Positions 1 to 7,745 of a stretch of 64,000 bases of DNA are shown one piece after another. Under the pieces are notes generated by a model. The model was not told the DNA's origin. It did no database searches and was given only the letters and a program-made list of their open reading frames with translations. Source of the stretch: BOKV01 sp049289295. Lineage in GTDB: Bacteria > Pseudomonadota > Alphaproteobacteria > Rhizobiales > Rhizobiaceae. The stretch spans positions 62,001 to 126,000 of the forward strand of contig JBATLL010000093.1 of the NCBI GenBank assembly GCA_049289295.1. Reading direction: 5' to 3'. Position 1 is the first letter of the stretch. Every line of letters starts with the position of its first letter. A program made the position numbers and the translations under genes.

Positions 1-943
1 ATGAACCAGAGAGTGAGAACAGCTTGTTTTCCGAGCCGATGAAGATACGCACGCCTTCGCCATCTTCCGTCAGTTCAAGCAGCTTGAGAAAATTCTGTTT
101 CGTCTCGAACTCATCGAAGAGCTGGCGAACGCGATCGAGGCTCTCAGCAGCGTTGATGTCGCCCAGCAGATTGGCGTGACCGCTGACGATCAGCGTTCCA
201 GGCTCCTTTTCCGCGCTGCCGGCCCACACCGCAATGCCTGCTTCGACCAACTGATCCGAAAGCGTGTCTATCTCGCGGCGGGCCGCTTCGCGAAGACGGG
301 CTATGACGGCCATCGCTTCTGCGATCGTTCGCCCTGCAATATTGGTGTTGATGTAGTTTGACGCCTCGATCAGCGTTGATGCAGTGACGCCCGGCGGCAA
401 TGAAATGATACGGTTTTCCACCATGCCATTCTCGCCCACCATCACCACCAGCGCACGTGTCGGCTCAAGCCGGATGAATTCGATATGCTTGAGGCGCAGA
501 TCCGATTTTGTCGCAAGCACGAGTGCCGCGCTGCGCGAAAGTCCCGACAGAAGGTGGCTTGCTTCGGTCAGAGCGTTTTCCAGCGTCCTGCCCTGGGAGG
601 CGGCCTGCATCTTCGTTTCGATCGACTGGCGCTCTTCCTGGGTCAGGTCACCAATTTCGAGAAAGCTGTCGACAAAGAATCGCAATCCCATGTCGGTCGG
701 TAACCGCCCGGCACTTGTGTGGGGTGAATAGATCAGGCCAAGCTGCTCCAGGTCCTGCATGACATTTCGCACGGTGGCTGGGGAGAGCGATATCGCCAGC
801 GACCGCGAAAGCGTTCTTGAACCCTGCGGCTCGCCTGTTTCCAGGTAGCTTTCCACGATGCTGCGAAAGATCGCGCGCGAACGCTGATCAAGTTCGCTGA
901 TCGTGTTGAGCCTGGAGGCCTGGTCTGATGGCAAGAAGGACAT
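1..943 (-). CDS. hrcA: Heat-inducible transcription repressor HrcA (partial)
   Basis: HrcA represses chaperone genes (groESL and related) by binding CIRCE operators. The N-terminus starts MSFLPSDQASRLNTISELDQ and carries a winged-helix region (SRAIFRSIVESYLETGEPQG, then SRTLSRSLAISLSPATVRNV), followed by the conserved stretch YSPHTSAGRLPTDMGLRFFV. The reading frame runs off the left edge after about 314 codons in ...FSLSGS, so only the last 40 or so residues expected for a roughly 350-residue HrcA are missing. The gene diverges from rph, as in Brucella and rhizobia. I see no CIRCE inverted repeat in the 246-bp divergent spacer, so self-regulation through CIRCE is not supported here. Confidence 0.95.
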   Translation of the reverse strand, partial: MSFLPSDQASRLNTISELDQRSRAIFRSIVESYLETGEPQGSRTLSRSLAISLSPATVRNVMQDLEQLGLIYSPHTSAGRLPTDMGLRFFVDSFLEIGDLTQEERQSIETKMQAASQGRTLENALTEASHLLSGLSRSAALVLATKSDLRLKHIEFIRLEPTRALVVMVGENGMVENRIISLPPGVTASTLIEASNYINTNIAGRTIAEAMAVIARLREAARREIDTLSDQLVEAGIAVWAGSAEKEPGTLIVSGHANLLGDINAAESLDRVRQLFDEFETKQNFLKLLELTEDGEGVRIFIGSENKLFSLSGS

Positions 944-1030
944 GATGCAACCCTGGGGTCGGGACCCGTCAATTACCACGAAATGGCGCCCGACCCTAGT
1001 ATGCGCGCGTCTCTGGTTCCAGTCTCCTGA

Positions 1031-1065
1031 TTCCCTTCCCTTCCCTTCCCTTCCCTTCCCTTCCC
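1031..1065. repeat. Pentanucleotide tandem repeat (TTCCC)7, G-quadruplex-prone on the minus strand
   Basis: Seven perfect copies of TTCCC lie in the hrcA/rph divergent spacer, followed by TTTTCC. On the minus strand, the sense strand of hrcA, the tract reads GGGAA repeated. That meets the canonical pattern of four or more GGG runs separated by short loops, so it could fold into a G-quadruplex (an i-motif on the other strand). It lies about 90-120 bases upstream of the hrcA start and about 125-160 bases upstream of rph. The rest of the 944-1189 spacer shows no recognised element apart from the rph ribosome-binding site. Confidence 0.85.
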
Positions 1066-1189
1066 TTTTCCTTTGGGACAGGTCGTGGTTGCCCAGGCAG
1101 GGCAGGAATTCTTTTGCCACTCCTGCTGTAAGCCGCTACAAGCGGCGCGCCGGCGGGTCCGGCATGCGATCTCATCACGGGAGAATGGA

Positions 1190-1900
1190 ATGCGTCCATC
1201 AAAGCGGGAATCCGACGAACTCAGGCCGGTGAGTCTGGAACGAAGCTATTCCAGGCACGCGGAAGGGTCCTGTCTGGTCCGTTTCGGCAACACTCATGTA
1301 CTGTGCACAGCCTCGCTTGAGGAGCGGGTTCCTCCCTTCCTTCGCGGTGGTGGCAAGGGATGGGTAACAGCCGAGTACGGGATGCTTCCAAGATCGACAG
1401 GAGAGCGCATGCGCCGTGAGGCAGCCTCTGGCAAACAATCCGGCCGCACGCTTGAAATACAGCGTCTCATCGGGCGTTCGTTGCGTGCCGTGGTGGACCT
1501 CGAAGCGCTGGGTGAACGCCAGATCACCGTTGATTGCGACGTCATCCAGGCCGATGGTGGCACCCGCACGGCGGCGATAACCGGTGGGTGGGTCGCCCTG
1601 AAGGAGTGCATCGAGTGGATGAAGGTCCGCGGCATGGTCAAGGACAATGTGCTCAAGGATCACGTGGCGGCGATTTCCTGCGGCATTCACCAGGGGCAGG
1701 CGGTGCTTGATCTGGACTATGCCGAGGATTCAACTGCCGAGACAGACGCCAATTTCGTCCTTACAGGGCGGGGCGGCATTGTCGAGGTTCAGGGAACGGC
1801 TGAGGGCGAGCCGTTTTCAGATGCACAGTTTGCCGAATTGATGTCCCTGGCCCGCAAGGGCATTTCGCAGCTTGTGGAGCTGCAGAAACTGGCGGTCTGA
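1190..1900 (+). CDS. rph: Ribonuclease PH
   Basis: RNase PH is a phosphorolytic 3'-5' exoribonuclease that trims the 3' ends of tRNA precursors. The 236-residue product starts MRPSKRESDELRPVSLER and has family motifs TASLEERVPPFL, GWVTAEYGMLPRST, and the acidic active-site region RQITVDCDVIQADGGTRTAA. Length is normal for the family. I chose the ATG at 1190 because GGGAGA sits five bases upstream and the protein then begins as in homologues. The frame stays open upstream to 1073, but that extension is not family-like. rdgB follows four bases after the stop codon, so the two are probably co-transcribed. Confidence 0.97.
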   Translation: MRPSKRESDELRPVSLERSYSRHAEGSCLVRFGNTHVLCTASLEERVPPFLRGGGKGWVTAEYGMLPRSTGERMRREAASGKQSGRTLEIQRLIGRSLRAVVDLEALGERQITVDCDVIQADGGTRTAAITGGWVALKECIEWMKVRGMVKDNVLKDHVAAISCGIHQGQAVLDLDYAEDSTAETDANFVLTGRGGIVEVQGTAEGEPFSDAQFAELMSLARKGISQLVELQKLAV

Positions 1901-1904
1901 GACC

Positions 1905-2561
1905 ATGACGGCGCGCAGGCTTACTGGTGGCGATCTCCTTGTCGCCAGCCACAATCAGGGCAAGATTGCCGAGATTGAGGATCTTGTCGCGCCTTTCGGT
2001 CTGAATGTCCGGTCCGCCGCCGGTCTGGGCCTGGCAGAACCGGAAGAAACTGGCACCACTTTCGAGGAAAATGCCTACCTCAAGGCTATCGCGGCCGCGC
2101 GTGCGACAGGCCTGCCCGCCCTGTCCGATGATTCAGGCCTTTGTGTTGATGCACTTGATGGCGATCCTGGCGTTTACACGGCTGACTGGGCTGAAAAACC
2201 CGATGGCTCGGGTCGTGACTTTACCATGGCAATGCGCAAGGTAGAGGATTCGCTGGTCGAAAAGAGCGCCACAAGCGCTGACCAGCGAAAAGGCAGGTTC
2301 GTCGCCGTACTGTGCCTTGCCTGGCCTGATGGACATGCTGAATATTTTCGCGGCGAAGTCGAAGGCGTTCTGGTCTGGCCACCAAGAGGCAAGCTCGGTT
2401 TTGGCTATGATCCGATGTTCCTGCCGGACGGATTTGATCAGACATTCGGGGAGATGGAAGCAAGCCAGAAACATGGCTGGGAAGCTGGGCGCGGCGATCT
2501 GGGGCTTTCTCATCGGGCGAGGGCCTTTGCCAGATTTGCAACCGAATGTCTTGGCGCATGA
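1905..2561 (+). CDS. rdgB: RdgB/HAM1 non-canonical purine NTP pyrophosphatase
   Basis: This enzyme hydrolyses dITP, dXTP and XTP to monophosphates and so keeps deaminated purines out of DNA and RNA. The 218-residue product has the HAM1 signatures SHNQGKIAEI near the N-terminus, GTTFEENAYLKA, ALSDDSGLCVDAL and GKLGFGYDPMF. The ATG at 1905 lies just after the rph stop and gives the usual start. An upstream in-frame start at 1872 would overlap rph. Its 3' end overlaps hemW by four bases (ATGA), which indicates translational coupling in an rph-rdgB-hemW operon. Confidence 0.96.
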   Translation: MTARRLTGGDLLVASHNQGKIAEIEDLVAPFGLNVRSAAGLGLAEPEETGTTFEENAYLKAIAAARATGLPALSDDSGLCVDALDGDPGVYTADWAEKPDGSGRDFTMAMRKVEDSLVEKSATSADQRKGRFVAVLCLAWPDGHAEYFRGEVEGVLVWPPRGKLGFGYDPMFLPDGFDQTFGEMEASQKHGWEAGRGDLGLSHRARAFARFATECLGA

Positions 2562-3718
2562 ACTTCTACGACAGCGATCAGGCTTTCGGAGTCTATGTTC
2601 ACTGGCCATTCTGTGCTGCCAAATGCCCCTACTGCGATTTCAACAGTCATGTCCGCCACAACCCTGTTGACCAGGCGTTATTCGTCGAGGCTTACCGACG
2701 CGAGCTTGCGCACATGGCTTCGCTCAGCCCGGGTCGCACGGTAACAAGCATCTTTTTCGGTGGCGGCACACCATCGCTCATGGAGCCTGCCACCGTGCAG
2801 GCAATTCTTGATGCGATTGCAGGCCATTGGAGCATCGCACCCGATGCCGAGATTTCTCTCGAAGCCAATCCTTCCAGCGTGGAAGCGGGCCGCTTCCGTG
2901 GCTATCGCGCGGCTGGCGTCAACCGGGTATCGCTCGGCGTTCAGTCACTCGATGACGAACAGTTGCGGTTTCTGGGCCGCCTTCATGATGCCCGCGAAGC
3001 GCGCAAGGCCATCGCGGTGGCGCGCGACATTTTTCCGCGCATGTCCTTTGACATGATCTATGCAAGGCCCGGTCAGGATATGAAATCCTGGGAGCGCGAA
3101 TTGTCCGACGCGCTTGGCCTGTGCGCGGATCATCTGTCGCTTTACCAACTGACAATCGAAGCCGGCACTCCCTTTTTCGACCTCGATCGCAAGGGTCGCT
3201 TGAAAGTGCCCGATCAGGATTGTGCGGCTGAACTCTATGAATTGACGCAGGAGATCACGAGCGCTGCGGGCATTCCTGCCTATGAGGTCTCCAACCATGC
3301 CGCAAAGGGAGCCGAGTGCCGTCACAATCTGGTCTACTGGCGCTACCAGGACTATGTCGGCACGGGGCCGGGTGCCCATGGGCGCCTGACGCTGGATGGT
3401 GCCAAATGGGCCACAGCAACATGGCGCAATCCTGAAAAATGGTGGCAGGCTGCAAGCGTCGACGGACACGGAATGGAAGTGTTTGAATCACTGCTGCCGG
3501 TCGAAGCCGCAGATGAGATGCTGCTGATGGGTCTGCGCCTGAGTGAAGGTGTGGACCTGGCACGCCATGAGGAGATGGCGGGCCATACCTGTGACCCGCT
3601 GCGCATCCGCTTTCTGGAGGAACAGGGCCTTGTTCGCCAGGTTGGCAATTCACGGCTACAGGTTACCCAGGCGGGCCTGCTCGTCCTCGACGCCATCGTT
3701 GCAGATCTGGCCGCCTGA
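2558..3718 (+). CDS. hemW: Radical SAM heme chaperone HemW
   Basis: HemW is a radical-SAM protein that binds heme and is thought to deliver it to haem enzymes. It is often misannotated as oxygen-independent coproporphyrinogen oxidase (HemN). The 386-residue product has the [4Fe-4S] motif CAAKCPYC (Cys 19, 23, 26), FFGGGTPSL and SLEANPSS, and the HemN-type C-terminal region. I chose the ATG at 2558, which overlaps the rdgB stop as ATGA. The ATG at 2546 would add only four residues. It is the last gene of the rph-rdgB-hemW run, and the next gene is convergent. Confidence 0.92.
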   Translation: MNFYDSDQAFGVYVHWPFCAAKCPYCDFNSHVRHNPVDQALFVEAYRRELAHMASLSPGRTVTSIFFGGGTPSLMEPATVQAILDAIAGHWSIAPDAEISLEANPSSVEAGRFRGYRAAGVNRVSLGVQSLDDEQLRFLGRLHDAREARKAIAVARDIFPRMSFDMIYARPGQDMKSWERELSDALGLCADHLSLYQLTIEAGTPFFDLDRKGRLKVPDQDCAAELYELTQEITSAAGIPAYEVSNHAAKGAECRHNLVYWRYQDYVGTGPGAHGRLTLDGAKWATATWRNPEKWWQAASVDGHGMEVFESLLPVEAADEMLLMGLRLSEGVDLARHEEMAGHTCDPLRIRFLEEQGLVRQVGNSRLQVTQAGLLVLDAIVADLAA

Positions 3719-3745
3719 CGGATTGCGTGTCTAGCGCGCGAGCCA

Positions 3746-4984
3746 TCACGAACCGGTGCGTGAGAAGGAAGTCGGTGCTGGCGACACGATCCGCGTTTCG
3801 CCATTCACGACCTGGTAGATCGCCAGTCCACGTTCGGCTGTGCCGTTTTCACGAAGCCTGAAGATGCCGTTGATGCCGGAGAAGCCACGCGGGTTTTCGA
3901 TCTGTGCGGTCGTGAACCCTTCCTTGGCACCCAGGCGTTGGGTGAGGTCGGTTACCAGTGTCACCGAATCATATCCAAGTGCCGCCCACACACTGGGCTT
4001 GCTGCCGTAGATGGTCTCATAGCGCGAAGCGAAATTGGCAAAATTCGCCGTGTCGCGCCCTGGGTAGACCGCGCCATCGAGTTGCGGCTCTGTAACCTTC
4101 ACCGATTCCCATGTCCCCGAACCGATGATCAGTTTGCCGATTGTCTTCAGGCCCTGCTTGCGCGCGGTCTGCATGATGACGTTCGGAATCTCGCCGCCTT
4201 CCGGAATATAGATGGAATCAACCGTTGGCAGGAAGGTCGCGGCACTCGTGACGGCCTGTTCAATCGATGGACCACTGCGATCATACTTGATGATCTGGAC
4301 AATCGCGCCGGTCTGGCCTGCGATCTGGCGCAGTGTGCTTTCACGCAGGGAGCCTTCGGCATTGTTGGGAAGGAAGGCAAGGATCGAGCGCTTGCCCTGC
4401 GAAATCACGTAGGTGATGATGCGCTGCGTATCGTCCTGGGGGGTGAAGGACAGGAGATAAACGCCTCGCCTGGCCACGGAACTGTCCGTCGAATAGGCAA
4501 ACATCGTGCGCCCCGCTGGCAGGGTCACTGCCGAAGCAGCGCTCACATTGGCCGAGAATACGGGTCCGAGAATGGCAGTCGAGCCTTCAAGCACAGCCTC
4601 ATTGGCCGCGGCTTGCGCGCTGGCAGCCTGTCCCTGTGTGTCCTTGATGACCAGTTGGACAATGTTCTGGCCGAAATCCTGTATGGCCAGCAGGGCACCA
4701 TTGCGGATTTCATTGGCTACAGTTGCAGCATTGCCGGGCGCGGATTTGGGCACCAGCAACGATACGCGCACCTGACCCTGGCCGAACACTTCACCGTTCG
4801 GATTGGGCGTGAGCACCGGCGCATTGAGTTGCGGGTCGAGTTCCTTGTCGATGCCGAGGTTGGACGACTGGCATGAAGCAACGAGCAGGGCGAGTGAAAG
4901 AGCGATGTAGCGCCCCGCGCGAATTGCAGCGGAACGGGTTTTCCAGGTGCGCTGGCTCACACGCATATCGGAACCGGAAGCCAT
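3746..4984 (-). CDS. LpoA-like periplasmic-binding-fold lipoprotein (penicillin-binding protein activator family)
   Basis: A lipoprotein with a type-1 periplasmic-binding fold (LivJ-like). The lipobox is LLVASC, with the lipidated Cys at residue 38 counting from the ATG at 4984. After a linker come VRVSLLVPKSAPGNAATVAN and ILGPVFSANVSAASAV. In gammaproteobacteria, LpoA (YraM) lies beside yraL (rsmI) and yraN, and activates PBP1A. Here the same neighbours occur but this gene is divergent, so an outer-membrane peptidoglycan-synthesis role is a reasonable inference. The start is uncertain: ATGs at 5047, 4984 and 4966 are all in frame. I prefer 4984, which has AAGGA upstream. Confidence 0.8.
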   Translation of the reverse strand: MASGSDMRVSQRTWKTRSAAIRAGRYIALSLALLVASCQSSNLGIDKELDPQLNAPVLTPNPNGEVFGQGQVRVSLLVPKSAPGNAATVANEIRNGALLAIQDFGQNIVQLVIKDTQGQAASAQAAANEAVLEGSTAILGPVFSANVSAASAVTLPAGRTMFAYSTDSSVARRGVYLLSFTPQDDTQRIITYVISQGKRSILAFLPNNAEGSLRESTLRQIAGQTGAIVQIIKYDRSGPSIEQAVTSAATFLPTVDSIYIPEGGEIPNVIMQTARKQGLKTIGKLIIGSGTWESVKVTEPQLDGAVYPGRDTANFANFASRYETIYGSKPSVWAALGYDSVTLVTDLTQRLGAKEGFTTAQIENPRGFSGINGIFRLRENGTAERGLAIYQVVNGETRIVSPAPTSFSRTGS

Positions 4985-5027
4985 GATCGTATCACCGTCC
5001 TTGAAGAAATTGGGCGAACCCACTTGT

Positions 5028-5040
5028 TTACGTAACGTAA
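5028..5040. promoter_or_regulatory. 13-bp perfect palindrome TTACGT-A-ACGTAA
   Basis: A perfect inverted repeat with a single central base, 44 bases upstream of the preferred LpoA-like start. It lies in the 292-bp divergent spacer in front of rsmI. The half-site resembles the TTTACG/CGTAAA element near 23028. No regulator can be assigned from the sequence. If the longest reading frame (start 5047) were the real one, the site would be inside the coding region. Nothing else recognisable was seen in 4985-5276. Confidence 0.4.
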
Positions 5041-5276
5041 TTTGCATTCAGTACCCGCTGATACCGGTTGAAATCAAAACCTGCAAGTCATGGGACCTGA
5101 CAAATTGGCCTGCCGCCACCAGCACCACGTGCCAATTCCCTATCCTGTCCGCCCTCGATACGCCAAACTTTTTCCCCGCATGGCGATCACCTGGTGTAAA
5201 CGGGATCGCTACCAGCGGATTGGGGCCAAATGGTGCTTACGACCAGATTGCCGTTTGTTGAAGGGAAAGGAGCGTC

Positions 5277-6158
5277 ATGACCGGGTTCACGATTGGCACG
5301 ACTGCGTTTCCCCGCCGCGAGCTTGAGCCTGGGCTTTATCTCGTTTCGACACCGATTGGCAATCTGGGAGACATTACCTTGCGGGCGCTCGAAACGCTCG
5401 GTTCGGTCGATCTGATCGCCTGCGAGGATACGCGTGTCACGCGCAAGCTGCTCGCGCGCTACGGTATCGACACCAAGGTGGTTGCCTATCACGAGCACAA
5501 TTCGGGCCGGATGGGCCCGCGCCTCGTGCAAAGATTGCAGGCAGGAGAGCGCTTAGCCCTGGTTTCCGATGCCGGCACACCCCTGATTTCCGACCCAGGC
5601 TACCGGCTGGTGGAGTCGGTTCGCCAGGCCGGGCTTCCTGTCTGGCCTGTACCCGGCCCGTCGTCACCAATTGCAGCCCTTTCTGCCTCCGGTCTGCCAG
5701 CAGAGACATTCCTGTTTGCCGGTTTCCTGCCGTCCAGGAGCACTGCCCGGCGCAAGCGGATCGAGGAATTGCTGCCGGTTCCTGCCACGCTGATTTTCTT
5801 CGAAAGCCCTGGCAGGCTGAGCGATACGCTGGGAGAACTCGCGCAGATCGCTTCCGCGCGCGACATCGCGGTATGCCGCGAATTGACCAAATTGCACGAG
5901 GAAATACGTCGCGGCAGGGCGCAGGAACTCCAGCAGCACTATGTCGGCGAGCCGCCAAAGGGCGAGATCGTCTTGCTGATCGCGCCGGCGGGGCCTGAAA
6001 AAGAGGCTCCTGATCCTGATGAATTGCTGCGCGAACTGCTTTTGAACATGCCCGTCAGCCGGGCGGCAACGGAAGCGGCTGCACTGACCGGCCTGGCCAA
6101 ACGGGACCTTTATCAGCGCGCGCTTCGCCTTGCAGGCAAGGGGCAGGGCGACAAATGA
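5277..6158 (+). CDS. rsmI: 16S rRNA (cytidine-1402-2'-O)-methyltransferase RsmI
   Basis: RsmI 2'-O-methylates C1402 in the ribosomal P site using SAM. The 293-residue product belongs to the tetrapyrrole-methylase fold, with LVSTPIGNLGDITLRAL, SDAGTPLISDPGYRLV and PVPGPSSPIAALSASGLP. Its length is normal. AAGGAG lies four bases before the ATG. The stop overlaps the yraN start by four bases (ATGA). The neighbours match the conserved rsmI-yraN pair found across Proteobacteria. Confidence 0.95.
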   Translation: MTGFTIGTTAFPRRELEPGLYLVSTPIGNLGDITLRALETLGSVDLIACEDTRVTRKLLARYGIDTKVVAYHEHNSGRMGPRLVQRLQAGERLALVSDAGTPLISDPGYRLVESVRQAGLPVWPVPGPSSPIAALSASGLPAETFLFAGFLPSRSTARRKRIEELLPVPATLIFFESPGRLSDTLGELAQIASARDIAVCRELTKLHEEIRRGRAQELQQHYVGEPPKGEIVLLIAPAGPEKEAPDPDELLRELLLNMPVSRAATEAAALTGLAKRDLYQRALRLAGKGQGDK

Positions 6159-6514
6159 CCTTTTCCGACGAGCGCAAGGCCGCATTGCGGCGCGGGCACA
6201 GGGGCGAGATGCTGGCAGCTTTCGCCCTGAGGCTTCGCGGCTATCGCATTGTCGACCGGAATTTTCGCAATAGGCTCGGTGAGATCGATATAGTCGCGCG
6301 AAAGGGAGACCTGATCGCCTTCGTGGAAGTGAAGGTGCGCGCGACCCATGCCGACGCCATCAACGCGGTCGGCCCGAAGGCCAGGCATCGAATTGCCAAT
6401 GCCGCCAATTCCTGGATTGGCAGGCAACCTGACGCCGACCGGCTTTCCTGGCGATTCGACATTATCGCAGTGACCCCTCGCCGCTGGCCTCGCCACTTCG
6501 AGGATGTTTTTTGA
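6155..6514 (+). CDS. yraN: YraN family putative endonuclease-fold protein
   Basis: A 119-residue UPF0102/YraN protein with a restriction-endonuclease-like fold. The core reads RNRLGEIDIVARKGD followed by AFVEVKVR, which supplies the E, D and ExK residues typical of the fold. Its cellular role is not firmly established; links to DNA repair or natural transformation have been suggested for the family. It is coupled to rsmI by an ATGA overlap, and gshB follows about 106 bases downstream. Confidence 0.9.
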   Translation: MTFSDERKAALRRGHRGEMLAAFALRLRGYRIVDRNFRNRLGEIDIVARKGDLIAFVEVKVRATHADAINAVGPKARHRIANAANSWIGRQPDADRLSWRFDIIAVTPRRWPRHFEDVF

Positions 6515-6620
6515 GCAGGGCCGCATTGCCAAGGCAAGTCGGCAACCCTTATTGATTCAACATCGCCGAACAGGATCGGTTTCGGTCGAACACAATTGAG
6601 CAGCAGGAGCGCAGTGCGGC

Positions 6621-7559
6621 ATGGCCCTGAAAGTCGGCGTCCAGATGGACCATATCTCCACCGTCAACATTCGCGGCGATTCCACCTTCGCCATGTGTCT
6701 GGAAGCGCAGGCGCGCGGCCATGAGCTTTTCCACTTTACGCCGGACCGTCTTCAGTTGCGTGGCAATACCTTGATGGCGGCTATCGAAGCGATGGAAGTT
6801 CGCGATGTCGCTGGCGACCATTTCACGCTCGGCGAGCGAGTACTGACCGATCTGTCGACGCTTGATGTGGTCCTCCTGCGCCAGGATCCGCCGTTCGATA
6901 TGAGCTACATCACCAATACCCATTTGCTGGAGCGGATTCATCCCGCCACGCTCGTCGTCAACGATCCGCGTTCCGTGCGCAACGCGCCGGAGAAAATCCT
7001 CGTCACCGAATTTCCGGACCTGATGCCGGACACGCTGATCACGCGGGATTTTCAGGCGATCCGCGATTTCCGCCACGAATTTGGTGATGTCATCATCAAG
7101 CCGCTCTACGGCAATGGCGGCGCCGGTGTGTTCCGGCTTGCCGAGGGCGACCAGAATCTGTCGTCGCTGCTGGAAATGTTCGCAGGCCTCAATCGTGAAC
7201 CGCTGATAGCCCAGCGTTACCTTCCCCATGTACGCGCAGGCGACAAGCGCATCATCCTTGTTGATGGCGAACCCGTCGGCGCCATCAACCGGGTGCCGCC
7301 TGCAGGGGATGCACGATCCAACATGCATGTCGGCGGTCGGGCCGAGCATGCTGAACTGACCGCAAGAGAACGCGAGATTTGCGAAAAGATCGGGCCGCGA
7401 CTGCGCGAGGAAGGCTTCCTCTTTGTGGGTATCGATGTGATTGGCGACTGGCTTACCGAGATCAATGTCACGTCGCCAACAGGCATTCGTGAGATCAAGC
7501 GGTTCTCCGGTACGGACATTGCTGCCCTGATCTGGGATGCCATCGAGAAACGGCGCTGA
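6621..7559 (+). CDS. gshB: Glutathione synthetase
   Basis: GshB joins gamma-glutamylcysteine and glycine to form glutathione, using ATP. The 312-residue product has the N-terminal domain beginning MALKVGVQMDHISTVNIRGD, LRQDPPFDMSYITNTHLLE, and the ATP-grasp motifs KPLYGNGGAGVFR, DKRIILVDGEPVGAINR and EINVTSPTGIREI. Length and motifs are those of bacterial prokaryote-type GshB. AGGAG sits roughly ten bases upstream of the ATG. Its place after rsmI-yraN is usual for Hyphomicrobiales. Confidence 0.96.
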   Translation: MALKVGVQMDHISTVNIRGDSTFAMCLEAQARGHELFHFTPDRLQLRGNTLMAAIEAMEVRDVAGDHFTLGERVLTDLSTLDVVLLRQDPPFDMSYITNTHLLERIHPATLVVNDPRSVRNAPEKILVTEFPDLMPDTLITRDFQAIRDFRHEFGDVIIKPLYGNGGAGVFRLAEGDQNLSSLLEMFAGLNREPLIAQRYLPHVRAGDKRIILVDGEPVGAINRVPPAGDARSNMHVGGRAEHAELTAREREICEKIGPRLREEGFLFVGIDVIGDWLTEINVTSPTGIREIKRFSGTDIAALIWDAIEKRR

Positions 7560-7680
7560 ATTCGTTCCTGTTTTCTCATGGGCTAAAAAATTAACAATTA
7601 CAATGGACTACAGCAGAATTGATCGGATGTGACGGATTCTGATTACCAGTCGTTCCTTTTTTGTTCTTGACTCCATTCAC

Positions 7681-7707
7681 TTGCCGTATAAGTTGCAATT
7701 GCGGCAA
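7681..7707. promoter_or_regulatory. Inverted repeat TTGCCG-N15-CGGCAA in the yifB promoter region
   Basis: TTGCCG (7681-7686) and CGGCAA (7702-7707) form a perfect 6-bp inverted repeat, with the 8-bp palindrome GCAATTGC (7695-7702) between and overlapping the right arm. TTGACT at 7667 and TATAAG at 7687 lie close by, but their 14-bp spacing is short for a sigma-70-type promoter. The element could be an operator or promoter for yifB, 39 bases downstream. This is inference only. Confidence 0.3.
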
Positions 7708-7745
7708 GCGTAACGCAGGGGTTATCCCAACTGCAGGGGGCGGCG

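Noticed and set aside
1031..1065. Short CRISPR-like array
   Set aside because: The unit is 5 bp with no spacers; it is a microsatellite. No other CRISPR-like repeat was seen in the window.
944..1189. A CIRCE operator for HrcA in the hrcA/rph spacer
   Set aside because: I looked for TTAGCACTC-N9-GAGTGCTAA and close variants and found none.
3938..4876. A 312-codon open frame on the plus strand
   Set aside because: Antisense to the LpoA-like lipoprotein gene; no recognisable motif.
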